A stretch of DNA of 21,427 nucleotides from Bacillota bacterium (GTDB taxonomy: Bacteria; Bacillota_A; Clostridia; Lachnospirales; WQUN01), in NCBI GenBank assembly GCA_009786175.1, contig WQTQ01000205.1:1-21427 (forward strand), in the 5' to 3' direction. The translations under genes were made by a program, and so were the position numbers. This document shows, one piece after another, positions 1 to 7,304 of this stretch; the first letter of the stretch is position 1, and each line of letters opens with the position of its first letter. The notes below the pieces were generated by a model. It was not told where the DNA came from and searched no databases. It saw only the letters and a list, made by a program, of their open reading frames with translations.

Positions 1-144
1 TCGCGCATATCAGGCTGTGGACTAGATGGCGCAGAATCCATCAGGCTGTTGCTATGTGGTATCATTATCGCAAATTTAATTATTTACAACTGTAATACTA
101 ACTACAATCCTATGAATTTAGGAAACAAAAGGAGTGCTTACAAC
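1..144. other. Upstream region of the XRE gene, no gene called
   Basis: The reading frame of the XRE gene is open back to base 1, but the extension lacks a ribosome site and reads as unconserved low-complexity sequence, so I treat it as non-coding or as the tail of something outside the window. A 10-base direct repeat (ATCAGGCTGT) lies at 9-18 and 40-49. The stretch 70-110 is AT-rich and probably holds the promoter, but I could not pick a convincing -35/-10 pair. Confidence 0.4.
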
Positions 145-483
145 ATGATTTCGGAACGGCTTAAAACCCTACGCCACGAACAGAAAATTAAGAAAAGCAA
201 ATTAGTATCCCAGCTCCCTCTTAACTACAGTACTTATGCAAATTATGAGTCCGGTATAAGGGAACCAAACGCGGAAACACTGCAACTTTTGGCTCGACAC
301 TTTGGAGTTAGCGTAGACTACTTGGTTGGGGCCAGCGAAGTTCGTAGAAAAGCAGAAGATATTTCTGCCCTTACAGAAGACGAACATAGGCATATTGCAG
401 AATACCGCAAGCTTGACACCCATGGGCGAGAATTGGTAGATATTGTAATAAACAAAGAGTTGGAACGAGTGGCAAATTTATAG
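145..483 (+). CDS. XRE-family helix-turn-helix transcriptional regulator
   Basis: Small DNA-binding regulator of 112 residues. Residues 1-62 form a Cro/C1-type HTH: ERLKTLR at the start, then YANYESGIREPN, which is the usual turn and recognition-helix boundary, and LARHFGVSVDYLVG, the usual end of the domain. The rest is a short acidic helical tail, probably for dimerisation. The ATG at 145 is chosen because AAAGGAG lies 6-7 bases upstream and the HTH begins right there; the open frame further upstream has no domain content. It converges on ecfT, and the two stop codons overlap within 478-483. Regulators of this size often repress their own gene or a neighbouring mobile or stress locus; the target here cannot be read from the sequence. 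Confidence 0.85.
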   Translation: MISERLKTLRHEQKIKKSKLVSQLPLNYSTYANYESGIREPNAETLQLLARHFGVSVDYLVGASEVRRKAEDISALTEDEHRHIAEYRKLDTHGRELVDIVINKELERVANL

Positions 484-1275
484 CATACGAGTTAAAACAG
501 CAATTACACTTACGGCAAGTATAACCCCAATTGTCAACCAATCAGTAGGGGTCATTTTCATTTCTTTCATTTTTGTGCGGTCAACGTCACCACGGTAGCA
601 GCGGGCCTCCATTGCAGTGGCAAGCTCATCGGCACGTTTAAAGGCGGATACAAATAACGGAACAAGAATTGGCAGCAGGCTTTTTGCGCGCTTTGTCAGG
701 CCGCCTGTTTCAAAATCTGCGCCGCGGGCTTTTTGCGCCTTCATTATCTTATCCATTTCATCTGCCAAAATTGGTATAAACCGCAGTGTAATTGTCATCA
801 TCATGGCAATGTCATGGGCAGGCACTTTAACAATTTTTAGTGGCCGCAGCAATGCTTCTATCCCGTCTGTTAACTTAATTGGGGATGTTGCAAGGGTTAA
901 CATAGACGTGCCAATTACCAACAGCACCAACCGTATTGCCATTAGTGCCCCCTGAGCGATACCCTCCATTGTTAGCCGCACAAACCCAAGCTGAAAAATA
1001 ACCGTATCGCCGGGGGCTAAAAACAGATTTATACCTACTGCAAACATCAACATAAACAAAATTGCGCGAAGCCCTCTAAACATTAGGCGCGGCGGCACTT
1101 TTGAAAATGCGATAATGACAGCTACATAAACAGCAATTATGGCATAACCTATAAAATTGTTAATCATCAACAGTACAGCAATGTGCGCGAACGCGCCTAT
1201 TAATTTTACACGCGGGTCCAGGCGATGTATTATTGAATTTGTGGGATAATATTGCCCAACGATAATACGCGTCAT
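478..1275 (-). CDS. ecfT: Energy-coupling factor transporter transmembrane subunit EcfT
   Basis: Membrane scaffold of an ECF-type vitamin/metal importer: it couples the two ATPases EcfA1 and EcfA2 to interchangeable substrate-binding S subunits. The 265 residues show several hydrophobic segments in the N-terminal half and the two short Ala-Arg-x coupling motifs of the cytoplasmic helices, ARG at 183-185 (KAQKARGADF) and ARC at 224-226 (MEARCYRGD), that dock into the ATPases. A further hydrophobic segment closes the C-terminus. The start ATG has AAAGGAAG upstream and overlaps the ecfA2 stop by 4 bases, so translation is coupled. It is the last gene of the operon. No S subunit is adjacent, which fits a group II (shared-module) system. 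In many Bacillota truA, rplM and rpsI follow ecfT; here a convergent XRE gene follows instead. Confidence 0.93.
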   Translation of the reverse strand: MTRIIVGQYYPTNSIIHRLDPRVKLIGAFAHIAVLLMINNFIGYAIIAVYVAVIIAFSKVPPRLMFRGLRAILFMLMFAVGINLFLAPGDTVIFQLGFVRLTMEGIAQGALMAIRLVLLVIGTSMLTLATSPIKLTDGIEALLRPLKIVKVPAHDIAMMMTITLRFIPILADEMDKIMKAQKARGADFETGGLTKRAKSLLPILVPLFVSAFKRADELATAMEARCYRGDVDRTKMKEMKMTPTDWLTIGVILAVSVIAVLTRML

Positions 1276-2129
1276 GAGTTTCTTCCTTTGTATATAGCTG
1301 CCAATGTGCGCACTGCATCTTCTACTGTAAACACATTGGGGATATTTGGGTTTATTTTATTCAATTCCATAAAGACACGGCTAACTTGCGGAACATCCAG
1401 CCCTACAGAAACAAGCATGTCCCCTTGCGCAAATACCTGTGCCGGTGTACCGTCACACATCAACCTGCCCTTGTTCATTACAAATATACGGTCTGCCAAC
1501 CGCGCCACATCGTCCATACTGTGGGACACCAATATTACTGTTATCCCCAGGGCAGTGTGCATACGTTTAACTTGCGCAAGTATCTCATCTCTACCTGCAG
1601 GGTCTAACCCCGCGGTCGGCTCGTCCAGCACAAGAACCTCCGGACGCATAGCCAGTACACCCGCAATTGCCACGCGGCGTTTTTGCCCGCCGGAGATTTC
1701 GAACGGCGATTTTTCATACAAAGATTCGTCTATGCCAACTATGTCCAATGCATCACGAACTCGGTCCGCGATTTCACTCTCGGATAAGCCCATTCGCATA
1801 GGCCCAAAGGCGACATCTTTATATATTGTTGACTCGAACAACTGGTGTTCGGGATATTGGAAGACCAGCCCTACCCGCTGGCGAACGCTTTTTAGATTAG
1901 TTTTATCCGCGTGAATATCCTCACCGTTCAAAAAGACCTGACCGGATGTAGGCTTAAGCAAGGCATTTAAATGCTGGATAAGCGTACTTTTGCCTGAGCC
2001 TGTATGTCCTATAACTGCCACCATTTCACCTTTGTTAATCGTCAAATTAACATCGCTGAAGGCGGTTTTTTCAAATACAGAACCCGGGCTGTATATGTGA
2101 GTAAGGTTTTTTAATTCTATAGCTGTCAT
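1272..2129 (-). CDS. ecfA2: Energy-coupling factor transporter ATP-binding protein EcfA2
   Basis: One of the two ABC-type ATPases that power the ECF importer. In 285 residues the order is: Walker A GHTGSGKST (41-49), Q-loop with Q91 in the sequence QYPEHQLFE, which is characteristic of EcfA2, signature ISGGQ (145-149), Walker B VLVLDE (165-170), then the switch histidine in VILVSHSMDD. The C-terminal region matches the family's extension. ATG at 2129 is preceded by AAAGGA and overlaps the ecfA1 stop codon by 4 bases. Heterodimerises with EcfA1 and docks on EcfT. Confidence 0.95.
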   Translation of the reverse strand: MTAIELKNLTHIYSPGSVFEKTAFSDVNLTINKGEMVAVIGHTGSGKSTLIQHLNALLKPTSGQVFLNGEDIHADKTNLKSVRQRVGLVFQYPEHQLFESTIYKDVAFGPMRMGLSESEIADRVRDALDIVGIDESLYEKSPFEISGGQKRRVAIAGVLAMRPEVLVLDEPTAGLDPAGRDEILAQVKRMHTALGITVILVSHSMDDVARLADRIFVMNKGRLMCDGTPAQVFAQGDMLVSVGLDVPQVSRVFMELNKINPNIPNVFTVEDAVRTLAAIYKGRNS

Positions 2130-2971
2130 ACAGTCAATCCTTTAATTACAGGGTTTTGTAGAAACTCATCCACAGTTAATATTGTATCATCAATAGGCAG
2201 TCCTTGCACCCTAAGTTCGTGAGCAAGCACAGTAACTTGCGGCACACTAAGTCCCAAATTTCTCATTTCTTCTACTTGACTAAAGACGTCGCGCGGGGTT
2301 CCGTTCATTACAACATTGCCTTTATCAATAACCATTATGCGGCCGGCGCGAGCAGCTTCCTCCATAAAATGAGTTATAAGTATGACTGTAATGCCCATTT
2401 CGCGGTTCAACTGCGATACGGCATCTAAGACTTCCTTACGCCCGGAAGGGTCCAGCATTGCAGTGGGCTCATCCAGCACAATACAATCCGGTACCATTGC
2501 TAACACGCCTGCAATACCAATTCGCTGTTTTTGCCCACCGGAAAGATGGTTGGAGGAAGATGCTGCATATTCTGTCATGCCTACCGCAGAAAGGGCATTA
2601 TCAACCCTATGTCTTATTTCATCCGATGGCACACCAAGATTCTCCGGCCCAAACGCTACATCTTCATCTACAATTGATGCAACAATTTGATTGTCGGGGT
2701 TTTGAAACAACATACCTACTTGCTGCCTAACATCCCATAGCAGGGCGGCGTCTTTGGTATCTTTGCCATCTATCCAAAGAGTACCGCCTGTGGGGGTAAG
2801 CAAGGCATTGAAGTGCCTTGCAAGCGTAGATTTGCCGGAACCGTTACAGCCAACTATAGCAATAAATTCGCCTTTGGCTACAGACATATCTATTCCCTGC
2901 AAAACCTGTGTTCTTTGTGCGTCTTCATCATACGACGCATACTCAAAAACTAATTCCTTAGCCTTTATCAA
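2126..2971 (-). CDS. ecfA1: Energy-coupling factor transporter ATP-binding protein EcfA1
   Basis: First gene of the ECF operon and partner ATPase of EcfA2. With the start chosen here it has 281 residues: Walker A GCNGSGKST (41-49), Q-loop Q90 in FQNPDNQIV, signature LSGGQ (143-147), Walker B CIVLDE (163-168), switch His in ITHFMEEA. I chose the TTG at 2971-2969 rather than the ATG at 3004: GGAGG sits 9 bases before the TTG, no ribosome site precedes the ATG, and the product then begins IKAKELVFEY, where family members usually begin. The ATG-to-TTG stretch encodes 11 residues unlike the family. Confidence is high for identity and moderate for the TTG start. Confidence 0.93.
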   Translation of the reverse strand: MIKAKELVFEYASYDEDAQRTQVLQGIDMSVAKGEFIAIVGCNGSGKSTLARHFNALLTPTGGTLWIDGKDTKDAALLWDVRQQVGMLFQNPDNQIVASIVDEDVAFGPENLGVPSDEIRHRVDNALSAVGMTEYAASSSNHLSGGQKQRIGIAGVLAMVPDCIVLDEPTAMLDPSGRKEVLDAVSQLNREMGITVILITHFMEEAARAGRIMVIDKGNVVMNGTPRDVFSQVEEMRNLGLSVPQVTVLAHELRVQGLPIDDTILTVDEFLQNPVIKGLTV

Positions 2972-3009
2972 AAACCAACACCTCCAGCTTTTCTTGCTTC
3001 TCATCTAAT

Positions 3010-3039
3010 ATACTACCACAAAGTTGACACTTTTATCAA
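3010..3039 (-). promoter_or_regulatory. Candidate promoter of the ecfA1-ecfA2-ecfT operon
   Basis: Read on the minus strand: TTGATA (3039-3034), 18 bases, then TGGTAGTAT, an extended -10 (hexamer 3015-3010). It lies about 40 bases upstream of the proposed TTG start of ecfA1 and faces away from the prmA promoter. Assigned by eye. Confidence 0.45.
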
Positions 3040-3067
3040 ACCTGCGGGGACAAGAAACACTAAAACG

Positions 3068-3076
3068 TGTTATAAT
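3068..3076 (+). promoter_or_regulatory. Extended -10 promoter of prmA
   Basis: TGTTATAAT: a perfect TATAAT at 3071-3076 with the TGn extension at 3068-3070. The expected -35 position (about 3048-3053) is a poor match, which extended -10 promoters tolerate. The 11-mer CGTGTTATAAT is repeated exactly in front of the carD-like gene (10080-10090). Transcription would start near 3083, giving a leader of about 100 bases before prmA. Confidence 0.6.
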
Positions 3077-3109
3077 ACGTTTATGATAAGAGGAAGAAAG
3101 TGATTTTCA

Positions 3110-3134
3110 TTTCTCAATAATCAATATTGAGAAA
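3110..3134. repeat. Inverted repeat in the prmA leader, copy 1
   Basis: Perfect 10-base arms TTTCTCAATA (3110-3119) and TATTGAGAAA (3125-3134) around a 5-base loop. AT-rich and not followed by a T-run, so not a terminator. It shares the half-site AATATTGAG with the second palindrome at 3158-3172. Operator or RNA hairpin; not decidable here. Confidence 0.6.
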
Positions 3135-3157
3135 ACTGAAGACGACTTGCATTATCG

Positions 3158-3172
3158 CAATATCGAATATTG
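3158..3172. repeat. Inverted repeat in the prmA leader, copy 2
   Basis: CAATAT (3158-3163), CGA, ATATTG (3167-3172): a perfect palindrome directly abutting the ribosome site GAGGTG of prmA. Folding or protein binding here would mask the ribosome site. The half-site AATATTGAG also occurs in the palindrome at 3110-3134. Confidence 0.55.
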
Positions 3173-3181
3173 AGGTGTAGT

Positions 3182-4150
3182 ATGGAGTGGATCAAGACAA
3201 GTATCGAGACTACCAGCCAAGGCATAGAAATAATAACGGGCGTACTATTGCACTGTGGAATAAGCGGAGTAGAAATAATAGATTCGCAAGAAAGAGCGCG
3301 CTACTTTGCAGACAGCACACGGACATGGGACTATGCAGACGAATCACTAATGGTTGCAGACTCGGATTGCGCATATGTTATCTTTTACACAACAGAAGAC
3401 AAAGCAGGACACACACTGATTAATGAAATATCGGCAAAACTGGAAACGCTTCTGCAAGAAGACCCGGGCATTGGAACACTAACTCTTCGACAAGAATCTG
3501 CTAACGACGAAACATGGCTTCACGAGTGGAAAAAACATTTTAAACCAATACGTATCGGACGAGTGGTTGTAGTGCCGGAATGGGTAGAGTACAGCCGCTG
3601 CGATGAAGATATTGTTTTTACAATTGACCCGGGGACAGCTTTTGGCACAGGCCAACACCAAACTACGCAATTATGCATAAATGCATTGCAAAATTGGACG
3701 AGTACCGGAAGCAGAGTACTGGATATTGGCTGCGGCAGTGGCATTCTTTCGATAATTAGCCTGCTGCTGGGCGCAGGTTACGTGTGTGCGATAGACATAG
3801 ACCCCGCCGGCGCAATAGCCGCAACCAAAAGAAATGCCGTGCTAAACCCTGTAGATTTGAACTTGCTGACAATCCTTACCGGTGACATTCTTACAGATGA
3901 AAACATACGGCAAAATATAGGCACCGGATATGATGTTGTTGTGGCAAACATTGTAGCAGACGTAATAATCCCCCTTGCACCCCTTGTAAAAACTCTTACA
4001 AAAAATGCGGGCTTATTTATCACATCCGGTATTATTACCGAACGGTTACAAGATGTGTTAAATGCCTTCGGCATGGCAAACATTGTAGTGTTGGGGCAAG
4101 AAGAGCTGGAAGGCTGGCACTGCATAGTGGGGCAAGTTGACAATGCCTAA
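3182..4150 (+). CDS. prmA: Ribosomal protein L11 methyltransferase PrmA
   Basis: S-adenosylmethionine-dependent methyltransferase that trimethylates ribosomal protein L11. The 322-residue product has the N-terminal L11-recognition domain beginning MEWIKTSIETT, the PrmA hallmark FTIDPGTAFGTGQH before the catalytic domain, the SAM-binding motif DIGCGSG at residues 181-187, and VVANIVADVI, the usual catalytic-loop motif. The ATG at 3182 is chosen over an in-frame TTG 12 bases upstream because GAGGTG lies just ahead of it and the protein then begins like the family. First gene of prmA-rsmE-nifZ-thiI. In many Clostridia prmA follows dnaK-dnaJ; here it has its own promoter and no heat-shock gene upstream. 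Confidence 0.95.
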   Translation: MEWIKTSIETTSQGIEIITGVLLHCGISGVEIIDSQERARYFADSTRTWDYADESLMVADSDCAYVIFYTTEDKAGHTLINEISAKLETLLQEDPGIGTLTLRQESANDETWLHEWKKHFKPIRIGRVVVVPEWVEYSRCDEDIVFTIDPGTAFGTGQHQTTQLCINALQNWTSTGSRVLDIGCGSGILSIISLLLGAGYVCAIDIDPAGAIAATKRNAVLNPVDLNLLTILTGDILTDENIRQNIGTGYDVVVANIVADVIIPLAPLVKTLTKNAGLFITSGIITERLQDVLNAFGMANIVVLGQEELEGWHCIVGQVDNA

Positions 4151-4868
4151 ATACTTTTTTAAACCCGAGCAATTACAGGGCGACAAAGTAATACTTGACG
4201 GTGAAACTGCCCATCACCTGCTTCATGTCTTACGCACAAAAACAGGTGAGATAATCACGCTCTGCAATGGGGAAGCTATAGATTATAACGCAGAGGTCAG
4301 GCAGGCAGACGCGAAAAAAACACGGCTGGAATGCAAAATAATACAGCAATCCCCCAGCCTTTCCGAGCCTTCGATAAAAACAACGCTGTATCAAGGCCTT
4401 CCAAAAAACGACAAGCTGGAAACCATTATCCAAAAATGTGTGGAACTTGGTGTAAGTGTAGTTATCCCTGTAATGACTTCCCGCTCTGTAGCGCGCTTGA
4501 AAAACGATACAAAAAAGGCCGCCCGCTATCAAAAAATTTCCGAGTCGGCTGCAGGCCAAAGCATGCGCGGCATAATCCCCAAAATACACGAGCCACTCAG
4601 CTTTGCAAATGCCATCAAGCAATTTGATAAAACAGCTTTGACCATAGTTGCATACGAAGAAGAAAAAGAACGCACCCTGAAAGCTGCCCTTTCGCAACAA
4701 CATAAAAATATCAACATCTGGGTTGGTCCGGAAGGTGGGTTTAGTAAAGGCGAAGTTGATGCGCTAACAGACCTTGGGGCCATTCCCGTAACCCTTGGCC
4801 CGCGAATACTACGGACAGAAACTGCTGCAATTTCCATACTGGCACAAGTGTTATGCTTAACAGAGTGA
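4143..4868 (+). CDS. rsmE: 16S rRNA (uracil-1498-N3)-methyltransferase RsmE
   Basis: SPOUT-class enzyme that methylates N3 of U1498 in 16S rRNA. The 241-residue product has an N-terminal PUA-like domain (MPKYFF, then HHLLHVLR) and the trefoil-knot SAM-binding C-terminal domain with WVGPEGGFSKGE from residue 193 and LGPRILRTETAA from residue 218, both hallmarks of RsmE. The ATG at 4143 overlaps the prmA stop by 8 bases; an in-frame TTG two codons upstream is less likely because family members begin MP[KR]YF. The prmA-rsmE pair is a common arrangement in Bacillota. Confidence 0.95.
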   Translation: MPKYFFKPEQLQGDKVILDGETAHHLLHVLRTKTGEIITLCNGEAIDYNAEVRQADAKKTRLECKIIQQSPSLSEPSIKTTLYQGLPKNDKLETIIQKCVELGVSVVIPVMTSRSVARLKNDTKKAARYQKISESAAGQSMRGIIPKIHEPLSFANAIKQFDKTALTIVAYEEEKERTLKAALSQQHKNINIWVGPEGGFSKGEVDALTDLGAIPVTLGPRILRTETAAISILAQVLCLTE

Positions 4869-4921
4869 CGGCTTCTGTAGAGCAAAAAAATTCGAAATAA
4901 AAAAGAAATGGAGTACCACAA

Positions 4922-6025
4922 ATGAACATCTACTTCGACAACGCCTCAACCACTCCCCTTCTTCTATACGGAGACGATATTTTAGGAAACCCCTCTTCTC
5001 CTCATGGGCTTGGCATTGCCGCAGAACGCAAATTAACAGATGCACGTGCAGCTATTGCAAAAATACTAAACTGCAACCCTGCTGAAATTACATTCACCTC
5101 CGGCGGGACAGAGTCCAACAACTTGGCTCTTCTGGGGTTCGCAATGGCAAACCGGCGTAAAGATGTAACCTTCATGGCACAGCCTTGGGAACACCCATCC
5201 ATATTAGAGCCACTTAAATTCATAAAAAACCAAAGCCTTGCCAATGTTTTAATTGCTCCGTACCAAGAATGGAAAAATTGTAAAAGTGAACTTCGTCTGG
5301 CAGCAACATCACATGTTAACCACGAAACCGGAGATATTAATGACATTGCCGCCGTTGCGGCCACATTAAAAAAAGACAACCATCACACAACAATTCTTGT
5401 AGACGGTGTCCAGGGTTTTTGCAAAGAAACCGCAAACCTAACAGGCATAGACATGTATACTTTTAGTGCGCACAAGTGTCATGGCCCGACAGGAACCGGT
5501 GGATTAATGGCACGAAGCAACGTACGGCTGCTTCCCCTACTACATGGCGGCGGGCAAGAAAATAAACTGCGACCGGGAACAGAAAACGTTCACGGGATTT
5601 TGCGCATGGCAAATATCTCGTCAAAGTTGTGGAGCAAACAAGCAGACAATCATATTCATACGGCAAAGATAAAAACAAAACTTGCGGAACTTGCAAGTGA
5701 ACTCCCAAACACCACAATTAATTTTAAGGAAAATACTTCTCCCTACATTTTAAACATGAGCTTCCTGGGCGTTAAAGGCGAGATACTTGTACATGTACTT
5801 TCCGAAAGGGGAATTTATGTATCTATGGGGGCTGCATGCCGCAGCCGTAAAAATACAAAAACCGCTCTTGAGGCAATGGGGTTTTCTGAAGAAGCGGCAA
5901 ATTCCGCCATACGGTTTAGTTTTTCACACTTAAACACAATAGAGGAAGTCGATAGGGCAAAAGTAACAATAACGGAATGCGTAAACCAACTGCGTAAAGT
6001 ATTACCGAAAGGGACAGGTCAATGA
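4922..6025 (+). CDS. nifZ: NifZ-type cysteine desulfurase partnered with ThiI
   Basis: PLP-dependent enzyme that takes sulfur from cysteine as a persulfide and passes it to ThiI. Visible features: N-terminal FDNASTTP, TSGGTESNN, the EHPS histidine, VDGVQG, the PLP lysine K185 in SAHK, and the catalytic cysteine C306 in MGAACRSR. The name rests on context: the stop overlaps the thiI start (ATGA), and in Bacillus subtilis the desulfurase next to thiI (NifZ) supplies sulfur for 4-thiouridine, where ThiI lacks a rhodanese domain, as here. Odd points: the segment between FDNASTTP and GNPSS is about ten residues shorter than usual, and the active-site loop differs from the GSACSSG of the IscS copy at 8339. 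At 367 residues it is on the short side. Ribosome site GGAG 9 bases before the ATG. Confidence 0.9.
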   Translation: MNIYFDNASTTPLLLYGDDILGNPSSPHGLGIAAERKLTDARAAIAKILNCNPAEITFTSGGTESNNLALLGFAMANRRKDVTFMAQPWEHPSILEPLKFIKNQSLANVLIAPYQEWKNCKSELRLAATSHVNHETGDINDIAAVAATLKKDNHHTTILVDGVQGFCKETANLTGIDMYTFSAHKCHGPTGTGGLMARSNVRLLPLLHGGGQENKLRPGTENVHGILRMANISSKLWSKQADNHIHTAKIKTKLAELASELPNTTINFKENTSPYILNMSFLGVKGEILVHVLSERGIYVSMGAACRSRKNTKTALEAMGFSEEAANSAIRFSFSHLNTIEEVDRAKVTITECVNQLRKVLPKGTGQ

Positions 6026-7209
6026 TCACAAAAAAAGTATTATTAGTAAAGTACGGAGAAATTGCGTTGCGCAAAGGAAACCGCGCACACTTCGAACACC
6101 ATCTTCTGGATGCAATACGCCACAACGTTAGGGAAGAACTAACAGGCGTAAAGCTGCGAGTCACCCGTGAACAAGGTCGGTTTTTAATAGAAAACCCTGG
6201 CGGAGATATAGATACAAATGACATACTTCCACGGATAAAACACATCTTTGGGCTAACAAAGTTTTGTCTTGCGATAAAAACCGATGCAACTCATATCAAT
6301 GACCTAAGACCTATTGCCCTGGATTTCTTCCGCGAACACTGCAGCGGCAGCAAAACATTCAAAGTAGAAACAAAACGAAGTGACAAAAATTATCCTTTAC
6401 TTTCCGGCGAAATTTCTGCCGCTATCGGCGAAGAAATTTTTATATCGGACCTTGGGCTAACGGTAGATCTTCACCACCCGGACATTACCCTTTGGGTCGA
6501 GCTGCGTAACAACACATACTTTTATGTAGACAGTGTCCCCGGCCAGGGCGGCCTGCCCTACGGCACAAGCGGCAAAGGAATACTACTTCTTTCCGGCGGC
6601 TTCGACAGCCCCGTTGCAGGATATTTGGCAGCACGCCGCGGCGTAGAAATAACCTGCATATACTTTCACTCGCCGCCATTTATATCAGAACGCGCTGCCG
6701 ACAAAGTAAAAGATCTTGCCAAAGAACTTTCTAAATTTACAGGAAAAATCAAACTGCATATAATACCTTTCACAGATGTACAATTGTTTCTAAAAGACTC
6801 TACACACCCGGATAAACTTACAATTTTACTAAAACGGGCTATGCTGCATATTGCCAGCGCACTTGCAAAAAAAGAAAACGCCCAATGTTTAATTACAGGC
6901 GACAGCATTGGCCAAGTAGCCAGTCAAACAATGCACAGTATAGCCGCCGTAAATTCTGCGGCTGCACATGCCATACTGCGCCCCTTATCAACTATGGATA
7001 AACAGGAAATAATAGACATAGCAAAAAAGATTGGCACATTTTCTATTTCTACGCGCCCTTACGATGACTGCTGCACTTTATTTGTGGCAAAGCACCCAGA
7101 AAACAAACCAAGTACCAAAGCCATTGATAAAATTGAAGGACAAATAATGGATATGCTTGCACCTCTTATGACTGCAGCTTTAGAAAACGCGCAGCATCTC
7201 ATACTGTAG
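6022..7209 (+). CDS. thiI: tRNA 4-thiouridine synthetase ThiI (no rhodanese domain)
   Basis: Adenylates U8 of tRNA and, with sulfur from the partner desulfurase, makes 4-thiouridine; in some bacteria it also serves thiamine thiazole synthesis. The 395 residues comprise an N-terminal ferredoxin-like domain (KYGEIALRKGNR), a THUMP domain (to about residue 165), and the PP-loop ATP pyrophosphatase domain with SGGFDSPVAGYLAARRG starting at S191. Two adjacent cysteines, C350 and C351 (PYDDCCTLF), sit where ThiI proteins carry a reactive cysteine. The roughly 100-residue C-terminal rhodanese domain of E. coli ThiI is absent, which fits dependence on the NifZ-type desulfurase encoded immediately upstream. 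Last gene of its operon; a new promoter follows. Confidence 0.95.
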   Translation: MITKKVLLVKYGEIALRKGNRAHFEHHLLDAIRHNVREELTGVKLRVTREQGRFLIENPGGDIDTNDILPRIKHIFGLTKFCLAIKTDATHINDLRPIALDFFREHCSGSKTFKVETKRSDKNYPLLSGEISAAIGEEIFISDLGLTVDLHHPDITLWVELRNNTYFYVDSVPGQGGLPYGTSGKGILLLSGGFDSPVAGYLAARRGVEITCIYFHSPPFISERAADKVKDLAKELSKFTGKIKLHIIPFTDVQLFLKDSTHPDKLTILLKRAMLHIASALAKKENAQCLITGDSIGQVASQTMHSIAAVNSAAAHAILRPLSTMDKQEIIDIAKKIGTFSISTRPYDDCCTLFVAKHPENKPSTKAIDKIEGQIMDMLAPLMTAALENAQHLIL

Positions 7210-7225
7210 AATTTAAAACTAAATG

Positions 7226-7254
7226 ATTACAAAAGCCAATATTTGCGGTATAAT
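7226..7254 (+). promoter_or_regulatory. Candidate promoter of the cyclophilin lipoprotein gene
   Basis: ATTACA (7226-7231), 17 bases, TATAAT (7249-7254). The -10 is perfect, the -35 matches 4 of 6. It lies in the thiI-cyclophilin gap, about 50 bases before the start codon. Confidence 0.55.
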
Positions 7255-7304
7255 CTAAGGGTATCTTAATATGGTAACAATATTATAGAAAGAAGGGCAC
7301 TAAA

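Noticed and set aside
9..49. 10-base direct repeat ATCAGGCTGT at 9-18 and 40-49 as an attachment site or repeat-array end
   Set aside because: Only two short copies at the window edge; no integrase, tRNA or further units to support it.
1..144. N-terminal extension of the XRE regulator or end of an upstream gene
   Set aside because: The frame is open, but the clear AAAGGAG plus ATG at 145 and the domain start argue for 145. Nothing upstream is recognisable.
4230..4703. Minus-strand 157-codon ORF opposite rsmE, and other antisense ORFs opposite prmA, nifZ, the cyclophilin gene and the beta-helix gene
   Set aside because: All lie within well-supported genes on the opposite strand and lack ribosome sites and domain motifs.
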